From the NCBI GenBank assembly GCA_003116995.1, contig BDSL01000001.1:2294001-2358000 (forward strand): 64,000 nucleotides of DNA. The letters are read 5' to 3'. The notes beneath the pieces are model-generated. The model did not search any database, had not been told where the DNA came from, and was given only the letters and a program-made list of their open reading frames with translations. Position 1 is the first letter of the stretch; each line of letters opens with the position of its first letter. Position numbers and translations under genes: made by a program. Source of the stretch: Yamagishiella unicocca (lineage: Eukaryota; Chlorophyta; Chlorophyceae; Chlamydomonadales; Volvocaceae). Below are positions 12,001 through 26,284 of the stretch, piece after piece.

Positions 12001-15000
12001 GCCGGGGTGACACCTGGCCGCCCGCAGCTGCAGACCGATGGCGCCAACCGCACGAGCTGGCAGCGGCATTATCAACTGCCATTGCGGCTGTCCGAGATCG
12101 TGGCGAATGCTCCGAATGAGTAAAGCCGCCCACCCTGACCAGAAAACTCTAAAACCCAAGACCTAAAACCCTAAAACCCTCCCTGGACATTAGGAGGACG
12201 CCGAGTCGCTTCTGACGTCCTGGGCCCACCGGTCTCCGCCCTTGTTGCCACCCGCCGCCTCCCGCTTGCCGCAGGTTTCCCGTTTATCCGCCCACTTTAT
12301 CTCCGCACCTGCAACACACACACACGCACACACACAGACCCATGGGTCGCACCTTGATTCCGAAGCTCAGCGTGTAGCCATGGTCCTCCACACTGCGCAC
12401 GCAGGCCCCCAGCGCCAGCCCGTCCGCCACCGCGCCGCTGCCCAGCCCGCCCTGCACGTCCCGCAGCAGCAGGCTCAGCACGACGTGCTTGCCCCCGCGC
12501 GGCGCGGCGCCGCCGCCAGCACCGTCCGCCGCCGGCTCCGCCGCCTCTGCCACGACGCATCGCACAAACTGCCCGACCACGAAGAGGTCCGTCAGCGGGG
12601 GCACGGCGCCGCCGACGGCTTCCAGCAACGCCGCCGCCTTCTTGCCCCGGCCGGTGCTGGTGCCCTGGCCCTTGAGCAGCAGAGCTAGGACGTCAGAGGC
12701 CTGCGGGAGTCGGGAAGGGTAAAGGATTGATGTGTCAGGGGAAAGCCGGCCCCACAACGCCCAGCCCCGGCGGCCGCCCCTGTCCTCTCTTGCCGCGCGT
12801 CGCCGGCTGCGCCTCTCCCACCGTGTCCGCCCCACCCCTCGCCGCGCCCGGCCAGCGGAGGGACAGGGCGCCGCTGCGCAGCAGTGGGGCCTGCTGCCCC
12901 AAACGCACCCCCTCCCAAGGCGCAATCCAGTGGTTGCTCTGTCCAGCCCGTAACTCGACCTTCGGTAAGGTCCCCCCGTCAAGCCGCATTTCCTGCAACC
13001 GCGCCTCCCTTGTCGTCGTCCGCCCCCCCCAGTGCAGCTCCGCGGTGCCCCCCCCCCCAGTGCAGCTCCGCGGTGCCCCCCCCCCAGTGCAGCTCCGCGG
13101 TGCCCCCCCCCCAGTGCAGCTCCGCGGTGCCCCCCCCCCAGTGCAGCTCCGCGGTGCCCCGCCCCGCCCGGCCCCCGCGACTAGCCGCCCCTTCCCTCTC
13201 TCCCAACCTTGCCCTGTTCCGCCATTATTAGAGGCGCCGAATATCCGCCGGCGGCGAACCTCACCTGCCCTGGCCACGGATTCACTCCTCCGGACCCCCT
13301 GGCCCCCGCGCCCGCCTCCCCAGCTGCCGCCCCTCCCTTACCCGGCCCCAGCCCCTCCCTTCCCCTTTCCCGGCCCCAGCCCCTCCCTTACCCGCCCCCA
13401 GCCCCTCCCTTCCCCGGCCCCAGCCCCTCCCCTCCCCTGCCCCTCACCCCACCTGGTTCGGCGCCACGTGGCCCCTCAGCCCGTGAGGCAGGCTGACCAC
13501 GAGGCCGCGCACCGTGACCTCCAGCACCATACCCCACACCTTGGTGCCCGCAAGCAGGTTCTGCGCGCACGGACGGAGGCGGGCAGGGCAGGGCAGGGGG
13601 GATGTAAGCGGTGACGTGCAGCAGCGGCGGCGGCGAGGAAGGGGACAAGGTCGCTCCGTGCCCGCCGTGCGTGCACTGCAGCCAGCAGCATCACGCCGCC
13701 GCCTCCCTCCGACCCACATCCTTTCCGCCCTCTGCACGCAGCTTCTGGCCCTGCGCTTCACATATTCCCTCGGCCACCTGCCACACAGTACTACCCCGTC
13801 CTTTCCCCTGCACCAGCCTACCTCCCGGCACGCGGGTCGCGCCCCCCACCCTCCACCCTGCACGGGTTTTCCTCGCAACCCTCCACCCAGCACCCCCCAC
13901 CCTGCACCCCCCACCCTGCACCCCCCGCCCTCGGCTACAGCGAGCGACCCACCTTGGCCCGCAGGAGCTCCACGTGTTTGGACAGCTTGCCTTCCAGCGC
14001 TACGGATTGCTTGCCGAAAAACGCGTCCTCTTCATCCTCCTGTTGCAGGTCGGGGGTTGGGGGGCAGAACCCAGGGGCACCCAGTGAGCTCCTGTCCAGT
14101 ACCCAGGACAGAGCAGAGCCGAACGGCAGCAGCAACATGTTGGAAGTGTGCAGCATTATGGGGCGGCGACCCGGGGTACGCTGGTCGGGGCAAGCACGCA
14201 ATGAATGGAGGCTTAGCCGGCAGGTTGTTCGGGGGTGGGTCAAGATGGGTGGTTGCTTATGCACCCGCGCGCTTCTTATGGGTGACATTCAAAGTGTACC
14301 TGTGATCCGCACTTTATTGCCGGGTGGGGCGGGGCGGCAGCGGTCAAAAGGTTAACAGAAAACTCAACTACAGGCGGCGGTGGTACGGCGCCTCGGGTGG
14401 GTAGTTATGGTGGTGCGGTGAGATAATGGGTTTGCGCGCGGAGTAGCAGCAGGAACAGGAACATGGGTGGGGGCGCAAGCTCCGGTGCCGCAACGTCGTG
14501 GCCGGGGGCGTAGGGGCGTGGGGGACAGCCAGACACGCTTATGGCGTCTACCCGTACACGGCGTTCATTGCACGCCGGCCGACTTGAGTACACTTGGAAC
14601 GACGCATCCCCAAAAGTCTGACATTCTATCTGGTATTGAGAGCCCAAACGTTAAGGCATCGACACCGATGTCGGCGGCTTTCGGCGGCGGCGGCGCAGTC
14701 AGGCCTGCGCCAGCTTGCCGAGCATTTCGATTGATGGCCCACCTGCTTGGACACTCGTGCTTTTTTACTGGTGGGTTGCTTTTCATCGGCGAGCTCCTCT
14801 TCAACTTCCCTCCGGGCCGCCTCAGTGAGCTCACGCCGTTCCAAAGCAGTAAGGGCGTCCGCGCCACCACGGGGGAAATCTTCTTCACCGGTAGCTGCGG
14901 GGGCCCGAGCGGGCTCCTTCGAGTCTTTTTGAGGCCTTCCGCGTTGTGCCTCATGCTGCTCGACCGCAACTGCGGCCTGCGGCGGCCGCCGTTTCTTTTG

Positions 15001-15018
15001 TTGTTGGGCCCCAGACAT
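52..15018 (-). CDS. RRP5: RRP5/PDCD11-type rRNA biogenesis protein (C-terminus beyond window)
   Basis: Nucleolar scaffold for pre-rRNA processing, needed in yeast for both 18S and 5.8S/25S maturation. Exons in transcript order: 15018-14743, 14039-13953, 13560-13453, 12700-12353, 11801-11736, 11491-11324, 11053-10637, 10339-9880, 9398-8880, 8407-8210, 7910-7723, 7250-7098, 6850-6659, 6297-5590, 4947-4226, 3625-3485, 3283-3073, 2646-2470, 2255-1922, 1653-1476, 1213-1025, 526-375, 182-52. They give 2041 codons in one frame with no internal stop. The N-terminus is basic and charged ([11 protein letters not shown]). About a dozen S1 RNA-binding repeats follow (for example [44 protein letters not shown]). 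An acidic linker occupies residues ~1714-1825. HAT/TPR-like repeats start near 1884, with the family block [15 protein letters not shown]. All junctions are GT-AG except the intron between 4226 and 3625, which needs a GC donor. The last exon ends at a GTGAGC donor, so the gene continues leftward. Family assignment is firm; some splice sites could shift. Confidence 0.93.
1922..2255 (-). other. Acidic low-complexity exon of the RRP5 gene
   Basis: This exon encodes a run dominated by Asp, Glu, Ser and Gly, including nine consecutive Glu residues. It sits between the last S1 domain and the C-terminal HAT repeats. Acidic linkers at this place are common in RRP5 proteins and probably keep the RNA-binding and protein-binding halves flexibly joined. 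The exon is joined in phase 0 at its start and phase 1 at its end. The complementary strand shows long Ser/Pro-rich open frames, which are composition artefacts. Confidence 0.8.
3640..3900. repeat. 45-bp minisatellite in an RRP5 intron
   Basis: Nearly six tandem copies of a 45-bp G-rich unit (core GGGAGGGGGCAGCAGG, then CGTCAAAGAGGAGTCGTGAC) fill part of the 3626-4225 intron. Copies alternate between two variants (caaagaggagtcgtg and caaggaggagtcatg), suggesting duplication of a two-unit block. The array is not in the coding frame. The same intron needs a GC donor. Confidence 0.9.
8771..8866. repeat. CATCCA-type short tandem repeat in an RRP5 intron
   Basis: A run of imperfect CATCCACC/CATCCACT octamers, interrupted by ATCCGCC. 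It lies in the intron 8408-8879, just before the exon that starts its donor at 8880. On the gene strand it is a TGGATGAG/TGGATGGG array. No function is evident. Confidence 0.85.
9716..9840. repeat. Dispersed intron repeat, copy in the RRP5 gene
   Basis: Lies in the RRP5 intron 9399-9879, in the same orientation on the plus strand as 43978-44062. It shares TCTCCAGCATGCATCTC, then GCCTGTTCTAAACGGTTTT, and a GGCTTTAGTAT block also found (inverted) near 43838. A weaker relative is at 7432-7505. Confidence 0.75.
12148..12183. repeat. Interstitial telomere-like repeat (CCCTAAAA type)
   Basis: Inside the RRP5 intron 11802-12352 lie two exact CCTAAAAC/CCTAAAAC units and at least two degenerate ones (tctaaaacccaagaccta...). 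CCCTAAAA/TTTTAGGG is the telomere repeat of Chlamydomonas, different from the Arabidopsis TTTAGGG form. The tract is only about 36 bp and could be an old repair scar or chance. Confidence 0.6.
13026..13160. repeat. ~29-bp tandem repeat with poly-C runs in an RRP5 intron
   Basis: Five direct copies of CAGTGCAGCTCCGCGGTGCC followed by 7-9 C residues lie in the intron 12701-13452. Copies differ mainly in poly-C length. On the RRP5 sense strand each unit carries a run of G, so the transcript could form G-quadruplexes. Downstream, 13310-13445 is a further pyrimidine-rich repeat of CCCCAGCCCCTCCCTT type. Confidence 0.85.
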
Positions 15019-17393
15019 CAGTAAATTCTTTGTAATCCTACTGTTGTAGGGCCTAGCACGAGCCCCGCATTTCCCTTTATCTTACGATTTTGCGGAAGCA
15101 GCGAGAAAGGCAGCAAGATCTAGAGTTTGAAAGGATCAAACAAGAAACAGCGATACATTAAGCTGAGCTAAAGGGTAGGAGTGTCCACAAGGTGCCGTAT
15201 GTAGCTCCGCGACCCGCTTTCGTCTTAGTCAAGGTTTCAGCATTGAACTGCAACGCTACTACGCTACCACCCTTAAGGGTGTATATTTTGCTTTGTTTGA
15301 AATTGCCGATTACTTGTCAATCCGTATCGTCCCCAGCTCGTCGGTCCGATCGGCCTGGTCCCGCCGTTTTTTCGTGCAGTGGGCCTTGGGGTGCCTGGGT
15401 TGTCCTGGGGTCTCGGCATAGTTTTGTCCTGGGCTCGCGGGGCTTGAGGACACTGTAATAATTTATCATCCTAGAACGAACAGGGAAGTCAATCGCCGTT
15501 GCAGTACCGCTATGAACCCGCGTTGTTGTACACATGGTCATGATCATGACGTAGGCATTCGCTGACACTGAGCGTAGTAAATCATCATCATGAGCTGTCG
15601 GTATGGGCGTCGGCATTATGCCGTCCTTCAGCGCACTCGGCGAAGCCCGCGACTTGCTGGGTTGGTGTGATGCATTGCACCCATTCCCCCCAGGATTACT
15701 CAGGCTCACGCATCGGCCGCGATGATCAACCTGGTTCACCATGGATCCCCAGGCGGCCAAGACGCTATCAATCATGCCACCTGACCGAGGGCGTGAAGTG
15801 GCGTGAAGCCTGGATGGGCCTACATGCCGTCAGGACTAGCGGATAACTTACGGCACACACACACATACCAGAGCCAAAGCAGAAATTGACCGCACCCAGC
15901 AGTATAGTACGGTCAACTGTGAGCAGCTTTGGGCGAAAGGACACGTGCAGCTGTCTTCGCTCGATACGTTTTTGGCATTCGGCGGGGATCTGCGTCTGTT
16001 AGCGACCTATTGCGATGCCATTGCGCGATGATACTCCACAATTTAAGCCTGAAACCGTTTTGACTTGTGACTGCGTTCCGGCATGTGGCCGAGAAGCACG
16101 AATCTTAAGACCTGGAAACCGCTAAACGACTTTCGGCTGATAGGTGTTGTGTCCAGAAGGTTTCGGTTTTACCCTAAACGCAAAACCGAAGCAGCGCATC
16201 CGAAGGGCAAGTTCAACAGGCGGTGCGTCTGTTGGCTTAATAGCCATATTGAATGGCCTTGCAACAATGAAGGCAACCCCACAACCGCAACCAAGATCCA
16301 GGATCAGCCCTGCCCTGAACGGGCCAGCCTATGGAATTTCTATGCATGCATGCGCGCAGTAGGCAACCCCCTTCCCTACTATTTATTTAGGCACCGAACG
16401 CGTTCCGGCGTGCCAAAACGCACAACAACGGACGCGCGCCGAGACACCCCCGCACATGCGGTCCTCGTTCGCAGTGTCACCATACAGTTCACCCCGTGGG
16501 TGCATCACAGGGAGCCTCGAGAAAGCGGTAGTGCCAAAACAGCCCCGATCTCGGGGTGTCGACACCGAAGAGCCCACTCCCAAGAATGAGGTTTGACAAC
16601 AGCACACGCCACATGCAGCGTCAACTATGCGAATCGCTTGGCAACATCTGCAAAACCTTATCTCCAAAAGAACACCTACGAATTTGGCGTGCAGATACAA
16701 CCGAGGTCTGGAATTCCTCAGGACCTATACCTAGCGCTACAGGAGGCAAGCAACCTAACGACTGAAATAAATATGCTACGGCTCAGCTATCGACGCGTGC
16801 ATGCCATCCTTTGACACCGAAAGTAAGAAGCCCACGTGACATCAAAAACCGACTGCACAACGACCCTGGATAGAAACTCCCTAATCCCAGTATAAATGCC
16901 ACCCGAATCCAGGCGCGCGCCTTGCCCCATACGCCCATCTGCCCACTCTGCATATACTCTACGTTCACTAACACAACCTGCGCAGCATTCCCAGCGCCGC
17001 AGATGCTGTGTCGCGCGCGCCCCTTGCTTTGAATCACCGTCTGCTCGTCTCGCACGAGAAGCTGCGCGCTATCGCACCAAGAAGCACCCTGACGGGATCA
17101 CCGGTGACTGCACTCTCAAGCCTGTGCCACGCAGATCGATAACCAACCCATCTGGCTCGCGGACGTTCCGTCCTAAGCGCCACGCAACATCAGGTCAAGG
17201 CCTCACGCAGCGATCCGCGCGCATTCATATAGGGCAAGAGATGCCAAGCAGCCGTTCACAACGTTTCACCCCAAGTCACCACCAACCGCGCTGCACTAGT
17301 CGCGGCCGGACGGAGCTTCGTCCCCTGCGTTTCACGCCCTGCGCGACTCCTGACCGGGACACGCCTGCTAATAGCGGCAGGCCTGTCCAGTCC
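15019..17393. other. Intergenic spacer between the RRP5 start and the MAPK stop
   Basis: This 2.4-kb stretch must hold the RRP5 promoter and 5' UTR (right of 15018) and the MAP kinase 3' UTR (left of 17394). Its GC content is clearly lower than in the neighbouring exons. A perfect 9-bp inverted repeat (TTCGGTTTT / AAAACCGAA, 11-nt loop) lies near 16162-16190. The open frames here (for example 16083-16589, plus) show no recognisable domain or codon bias. I see no RNA gene. Confidence 0.6.
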
Positions 17394-20733
<3,340 letters not shown>

Positions 20734-23700
20734 GGCTCCTGCACGTTCGGAGCCGGTTGAAGTGAAACTTCCCGCCGGGCGTTCCGACTGACATCCCCCC
20801 CTAAACACGGGCAGCTGACAGCGCCACTGCACAGGTGGACCAGCAGATCAGAACATATGTCTACCTAAATATGTTAAGCTCAGGGCGGTCGCTCTCTACA
20901 GCCGATGGCGTGCTCATAAAAACAGCACCGGCCAGAACGCTCATTGCGGTTTGCGTAGCATTTGTATAGTTGTAATGTGGATGTTGATAAAGCCGTTGAC
21001 ACTGCTGGATGGACTTGTCGGCGCCCACGTCAGGATGTGATGGCAAGTGCGTTTGCGCGCCAAAAAGAAGTTACTTGAGTTTTGACAGGATATCTTAAAT
21101 ATGGCTAAGCTAGCGGATGAACTTGTGCAGACAACTAGGAAGAAAGGCAGGGGTTACTGGCCCGTTGCGCATGCAATAAGCTTCCCGCCCGCGGTGCCTT
21201 GTGTGTCGTACACCACAATCATAATCAGCCTTGAATGCACGACTTTGCGACCTATGAGGAACCTGCAGTCTTTCAGGCGCTCCGTAGGCCAGTGACCGTC
21301 ACTATTGCTACTTGCGACCCGGCCATACCGGTAACACAAAACCAAGCTCAGCGGCAACACCGGTGTCGATGCAACATGCAAAATAACAGTTCAGGGCTTT
21401 AACTCTGACCGGTGTCAGAGTCTACGACTGTTGTTGCTGCATAGGTGGTCCCGTAACAACTTGGCCCATGGCAACCAAGGTGAGCGCCCTTGCTCTACGG
21501 AATACACCGGTTGAGGATCAACCAGTTTCGTCATCAACGACTAGCTGGCGATAAGGGGCGCTTCCTGTGATGCTTGCCTGAGTGACAAGAGCTTTACCAG
21601 CAAAATCGTAAGGGATCGTCCGAAGCTCCTATGCAAGGGCACAGTCCATACGCCCTTGTTACGACACGATGCATGGATACATGTTGCATCTGCCAAAAAA
21701 ACATATGGTGACTGGCCTAAGTGAAGGTACGCGCGTCGTCTGGTCACACCTAAATCACACTCGGCTGGAACAGCTGACAGGGATGACCCCAAAACTCTGG
21801 GAAATCGTAGGGTCGTCGCTTGGGGCATCGCGCATGGCTGGGCGCTACCTGCGCAAGCAGGGCACTCCGTACCCTGGCTGTGTATGGCACCTCGTACAGG
21901 TGCTTGCTTGCCGAATAGCTATGCCCGATGGCGTGGATCGTGAACATGAAGGGCGGCCTTTGCCTAACAGCCTCACCTGTCCCCACTTGCGTGTAAACTG
22001 ACAATCGAGCCTCAAAAAGGATTAGCACTTCTGGCACGTCATCATAACTGAACTTGCGAACGGTTGCCGCATGAAACCGTTCGAGATGACTAGCCGTACC
22101 CACCCTTTCCCCACGTAGCATGCAACACGTAGCCCTTAACGCCTTCTGTAGACGCACGCATCGTGGTGCCCAGTTGCAAGGACCATGATCATCATTAGTG
22201 TAAACACCGGGCGGGTCTAGCTATGTATACACGAAGTGTGCGCATGCTACCATCCGGTTTACCCCAGTAGGTCGGTTACACGTCTGCCCTTTCTAAGTGT
22301 GGGCGTAATTGTCGACTTCAGGCGGAAGATTCCTGTCAGGCTTGTCATGGCAGCGCTCTGCTATTTCCCTTGGTTGCTCCAAGGATCTGCTTGGGTTGCA
22401 GTCTCCGCTGGGCTGCAGTAAGTGTACTGCTAATTTGGGAACCATCAGAGGGACTTCCCCATGAGGCCTGTGCGGTACACGTTACAATGGGTTCCAGACC
22501 GAAAGGCAGAACCACTGGGAACATCGCTTGACATTAAGGAGAGAAACGAGACAGAAACCCAACCGCACCGTAAAAAGGGCAACCACCACGTGTTGCTGCT
22601 GCTTGCCCTTGGTATGAGTCTCCGCCTGGTGGGTTCTCATTCCTTCCTTGGCCCCTTGAGCGCATGGCGACGTGCCTGGTATATGTACTTCGCCTACGTT
22701 GTGATCAGGAATGAACCCACGGTAACGTTGATAATGCTGCGTTACCCCCTTTCCAAGCCACTCGCATATGATTAGGCAGTAGTGCGCCGTTGCACGTTGC
22801 GAATGGTGCCCCCATACGTGAACTCATGTCAGCGAACCATGGGGGATGGGTGTCCCCTTACCCTGGAACGAACCGCACAGAGGCGCCGCTGAGTTTCCCG
22901 TACGTGTCTGTGGTTAACCAACAACCAACCATCGCACGTGATTCCCATGCAAGTTTGCTCGTTTGGAGCAAGATACGGGAACCATCCATCGGGGACCGTA
23001 CTTGCAGGCAACCAAGCCTGCTGCCAATCAAGCGCACCAATCAAGCGCGCCAATCAAGCCTATCAATCAAGCCTGCCCTAGCGTGCCAATCAAGCCTGCT
23101 GGTTCGTTTCCTTGGGTTTCTTCTGGCGACCGGACACGCGGATCGTACCGCTCAGTACCGCTTGTGTGCCTGATGCTGCACCGGGGGGGCCGGGGGGCTT
23201 TGCTGGAGGACTACAGGTGCGGAATGTTGCTTCACAGACGCCTGGTGGAGGCCAGTCGGCGGCTGCCCTTTAACGGCGCTAGCGCGGCCGTCCCGTGGGT
23301 CGGCTTGCGGCGGCTGACGGGGAAAGCCGCCAGACACCATCGAGAGTCGAGCTGCTGCAAGGCGCTGATGTGATGTCGCGGTGCTCGAGCTTCTAGGTGG
23401 AGATCAAGGAAAGGGTGCGGCGGGATGGTAGTTGGGAGCGGACTTTCCGACTTGGGTCGTCCCGCGGGTACCGCCGGCGGCCCGTCGCCGCCTCGCAAGC
23501 TGCTCGATACACGTGGTTACTGCTGGTGGCTCATGGCAGAGAGCGCCGCGAATGGTCGTGAGGGGGGGGGCGTGAACACCGTTGATACGAAAACGACAGG
23601 ATAGGGGCCGGGGGGAAGCTGCAACTGCGCGCCCTTAGTCCTATCAAGTCTTATCTTCTCTTTGGCATTTCCTATCCAAACGCATGCCCCATCACAACAG

Positions 23701-24020
23701 CATCTGTGAAGCTACTAGCGCCCTAGTAATAGTAACATATTACTACTACTAGCGCCCTGCAGAACAATGGCGTACACACAACTGGGAAACAAATGAAACC
23801 ATGGTTCCGCGTGCAACTTGCGCTCCGTTAGTTGGGCGAGCGTTCCCTGACGAGAAAAGGCTTGCAGCGTCCCGGGTTTGCGTTTGAGTTGGATGTCTAT
23901 TTTAGGGGCAAGGGGAGTTACGAGATGTGGATGAGGAGTGTCGTGAAAGGCACGTGTGCTGCAAGTTGCTATAATTGTTACCATAGTGTTGTATTGTTAT
24001 CATTAAGGCACAAAGCCCAG
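20734..24020. other. Gene-poor spacer upstream of the MAPK
   Basis: About 3.3 kb of lower-GC sequence with no gene I can support. The MAPK promoter should lie in its first few hundred bases. Open frames such as 21669-22001 (plus) and 21750-22157 (minus) have no recognisable motif. A short degenerate direct repeat built on AATCAAGC lies at 23029-23098. The block 23130-23400 is locally GC-rich and may be a remnant of something older. Confidence 0.5.
23029..23098. repeat. Degenerate CAATCAAGC tandem repeat
   Basis: At least five copies of CAATCAAGC, separated by 1-10 variable bases (caatcaagcgcac, caatcaagcgcgc, caatcaagcctat, and so on). It is isolated in the non-coding spacer and has no visible partner sequence. 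Confidence 0.75.
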
Positions 24021-24084
24021 ATTAGCCATGGTACCTCACTTGTATGCTTGCGCGCGCGCTGTCGTGAGGCCAGGCAGCAATACT

Positions 24085-25290
24085 AGAGCCTGGCGTCATG
24101 GGTCTTCGTGTTACAGGTATGCGGAAGTCCGTCAGCGCACCAACGCATTGAAGGAGCATGTGCTGTCCCACACCGTAAACTGTGGTCAGTAGCAGCACCC
24201 CCACCCCCACCAGGTTGTAAAGCAACTGCACCACCGCCAGGACGACCACCACTCTCAACCAAGCCACCACACAATAGCGCTTCTTGGCTTTCTTGGCCGA
24301 CTGCCTGCCCTCATTCCATCCCCATTGCATGCAAGTCAGCCTTGGAGGCCGTGCTGATTGCCACGTCACCCTTCTCCATTCTCATCGCCTCCGTCCCTTT
24401 TTCAATCTTCCTGGCAGCGTCAGCATCCTTCTCCTTCAAAAAGAGCGCATTCCCATGCGGCACGGTGCGCAGCGCGAGCTCTGCCCCCTCCTATACGGAC
24501 TCCCCCACAATGGACACAAAACTCCCCCACAAATCTCTGTGGCCAGTCGTGTAGAAGAGGCCTAGCTCACTGATGACAAAGAGGGAGTCAGTCAGGCGTC
24601 CCACGGTCCCCCCTGCTTTTGGAAGCACCGCCGGCTCTTTCCCATACGGTTTCCGCCCTGTGCCCTTTCGTCATACCGCTCCCGAGCCGTGCACACAATC
24701 ACAGGTGGTGCCATGTCACCCGGGTACACGTGTTGATAAGCCGAGTACCGGATACTGTAGGACAACATCTGTCAGGGCACGTTTCCGGCAAACACCACGT
24801 TGGCACCGGACACGGCCGCCAGCATCATCTGGCGTTGCACCAGAAGGCCATAAACACGGCAACCACACACGGGTGCCTTCACCCATACATCGGGCGGTCC
24901 CGAACCTGTCTATGCAGGAAGGAGCGCGCCCGATTCTAGTGGTAATCCCTGTTGGCGCCGTCGGTAGCGTCCTCGTCATAATCGGTGGTGCCGTTGCCCG
25001 TGGCGTCAGTTCCATCTCCAGTGTCGAGTCCGGGGGTGTCCTCATCGTCGTCGTTGGCATCAGTGTTGTCCGCGTCGTCGGCGTCGTCCTCACCGTTGTT
25101 ACCGTCGGAGCCGTCCTCACCGTGAGCCAACTTGCGGGTATGGGTTCCGGCCAGAACACTGGATAACAAAATCCAGGGTCCCAGCATTTGCCCGGGGGAG
25201 GGGGGCCTCCCCCCCCTATCTTTCAACCCTGCACACGCCGCTGTATGGCTGACACTGCTGTACATGCTAAAGTCCGCATTTGTCATAATT
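24085..25290 (-). pseudogene. Decayed membrane-protein-like gene fragment
   Basis: Reading the minus strand from about 24840 down to 24085 gives protein-like sequence interrupted by stops and one frame change. Segments include MMLAAVSGANVVFAGNVP, LSYSIRYSAYQHVYPGDM, LTDSLFVISELGLFYTTGH, ALRTVPHGNALFLKEKDA and a strongly hydrophobic stretch, VVVLAVVQLLYNLVGVGVL. The mixture of soluble, charged and transmembrane-like segments suggests part of a polytopic membrane protein that has lost function. A minus-strand Asp/Asn/Gly-rich tract (24945-25130) lies just upstream and may have been a loop of the same protein. I do not recognise the family. Conserved character on both sides of the stops argues against chance, but no intact start or frame remains. 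Confidence 0.4.
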
Positions 25291-26284
25291 TATATGCTAC
25301 CGGATATACTTGCTGCCAATGTTGCTGCCTTGCTCCAGGCTGATGGTGCAGTGCGGGGCAACAAGATGCTCACCAGCCCTCCATTATGTGCATAAAGGTA
25401 ATTGTCAACATCTGCGTATGTGCCTCCCTTCCCAAACCTGGTATTACCTTCTTCAGCTTGTCGGCAATTGCGACGCTCACGTTCCCTTGCTGCGTGCCTC
25501 ACGCGTTTCGTTGCTGTGTGCGGTGGAGCAAACCCCGGTGTGCTAATACAAAGGCAGACCTACTGTCGGCCTTCCGAGTCGTCTTTCAACGTGATTGTAA
25601 ACTTCTGACTTCAAGGCAACCCCTTCCATTCCCTGCCTCACCTTCCTCGGTGTTTTCGCGCGCGTTTGGAGCCAGGTGAATGGCGGTGGGCCGACTGCAC
25701 ACGCACTCCTGGCGAATAGCGGCTTCATGCTCCTGGCGTATCTGCTGCACCGATTCCCTCACTTACGTCTGCACAGCTGCGGCCGCAGCCCGTAACTGAC
25801 TGGCTATGATGAACCGGAGAAGCGAATTACCGTCCAGCATCATCTACAAACTGCCTCCTAACAATCTTCTTACAATATAGGTGCCAAGTGCTTCCCATGT
25901 AATGTTGTTGCTGCTCGCTTACACCTGAAGAATGGCCGCTTGCCTGCTTGCATTGCCAAGCGGTCCAACGTCAAAAATTAATACAATCGAATAACTGCTT
26001 TAGAACGAAAACGAATCGTATTGGGTATGTCCGCATGCCGCGATTTCAGGCCTCACCGTTGCCAGGTCCGTTGTACGGTGATCACGCACGGCCACGCACC
26101 TCTTGACTTCGGTTCGTGGCACCTCTTGACTTCGGTTCGTGGGATATACGGTCAGGGCCTTCGGGCCTTACGTCTGTAACAAACAAACAAGCCACGCACG
26201 CCCAGCGGCCCAGGCCCAGTAAAAGTTAAGTGACGATAAGTGATGGGATACAGCTCAGGTTTGTTTTACCAACCCCGGATATTT
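25291..26284. other. Spacer between the decayed gene and the LINE array
   Basis: Lower-GC DNA without a supported gene. A minus-strand stretch near 25600-25770 reads QQIRQEHEAAIRQE before running into stops, and might belong to the same decayed locus. A 23-bp direct duplication (CACCTCTTGACTTCGGTTCG plus TGG) lies at 26096-26142. The LINE array begins abruptly at 26285. Confidence 0.5.

Noticed and set aside
12735..13277. 180-residue frame with repeated GGGAPRSCT units
   Set aside because: It is the translation of the 29-bp intronic minisatellite within RRP5; splice phases exclude it from the mRNA.
16083..16589. 168-residue plus-strand frame in the RRP5-MAPK spacer
   Set aside because: No motif, no codon bias like the neighbours, and no sign of splicing; chance in lower-GC DNA.
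21750..22157. 135-residue minus-strand frame in the spacer upstream of the MAPK
   Set aside because: No recognisable family or conserved pattern; kept only as non-coding spacer.
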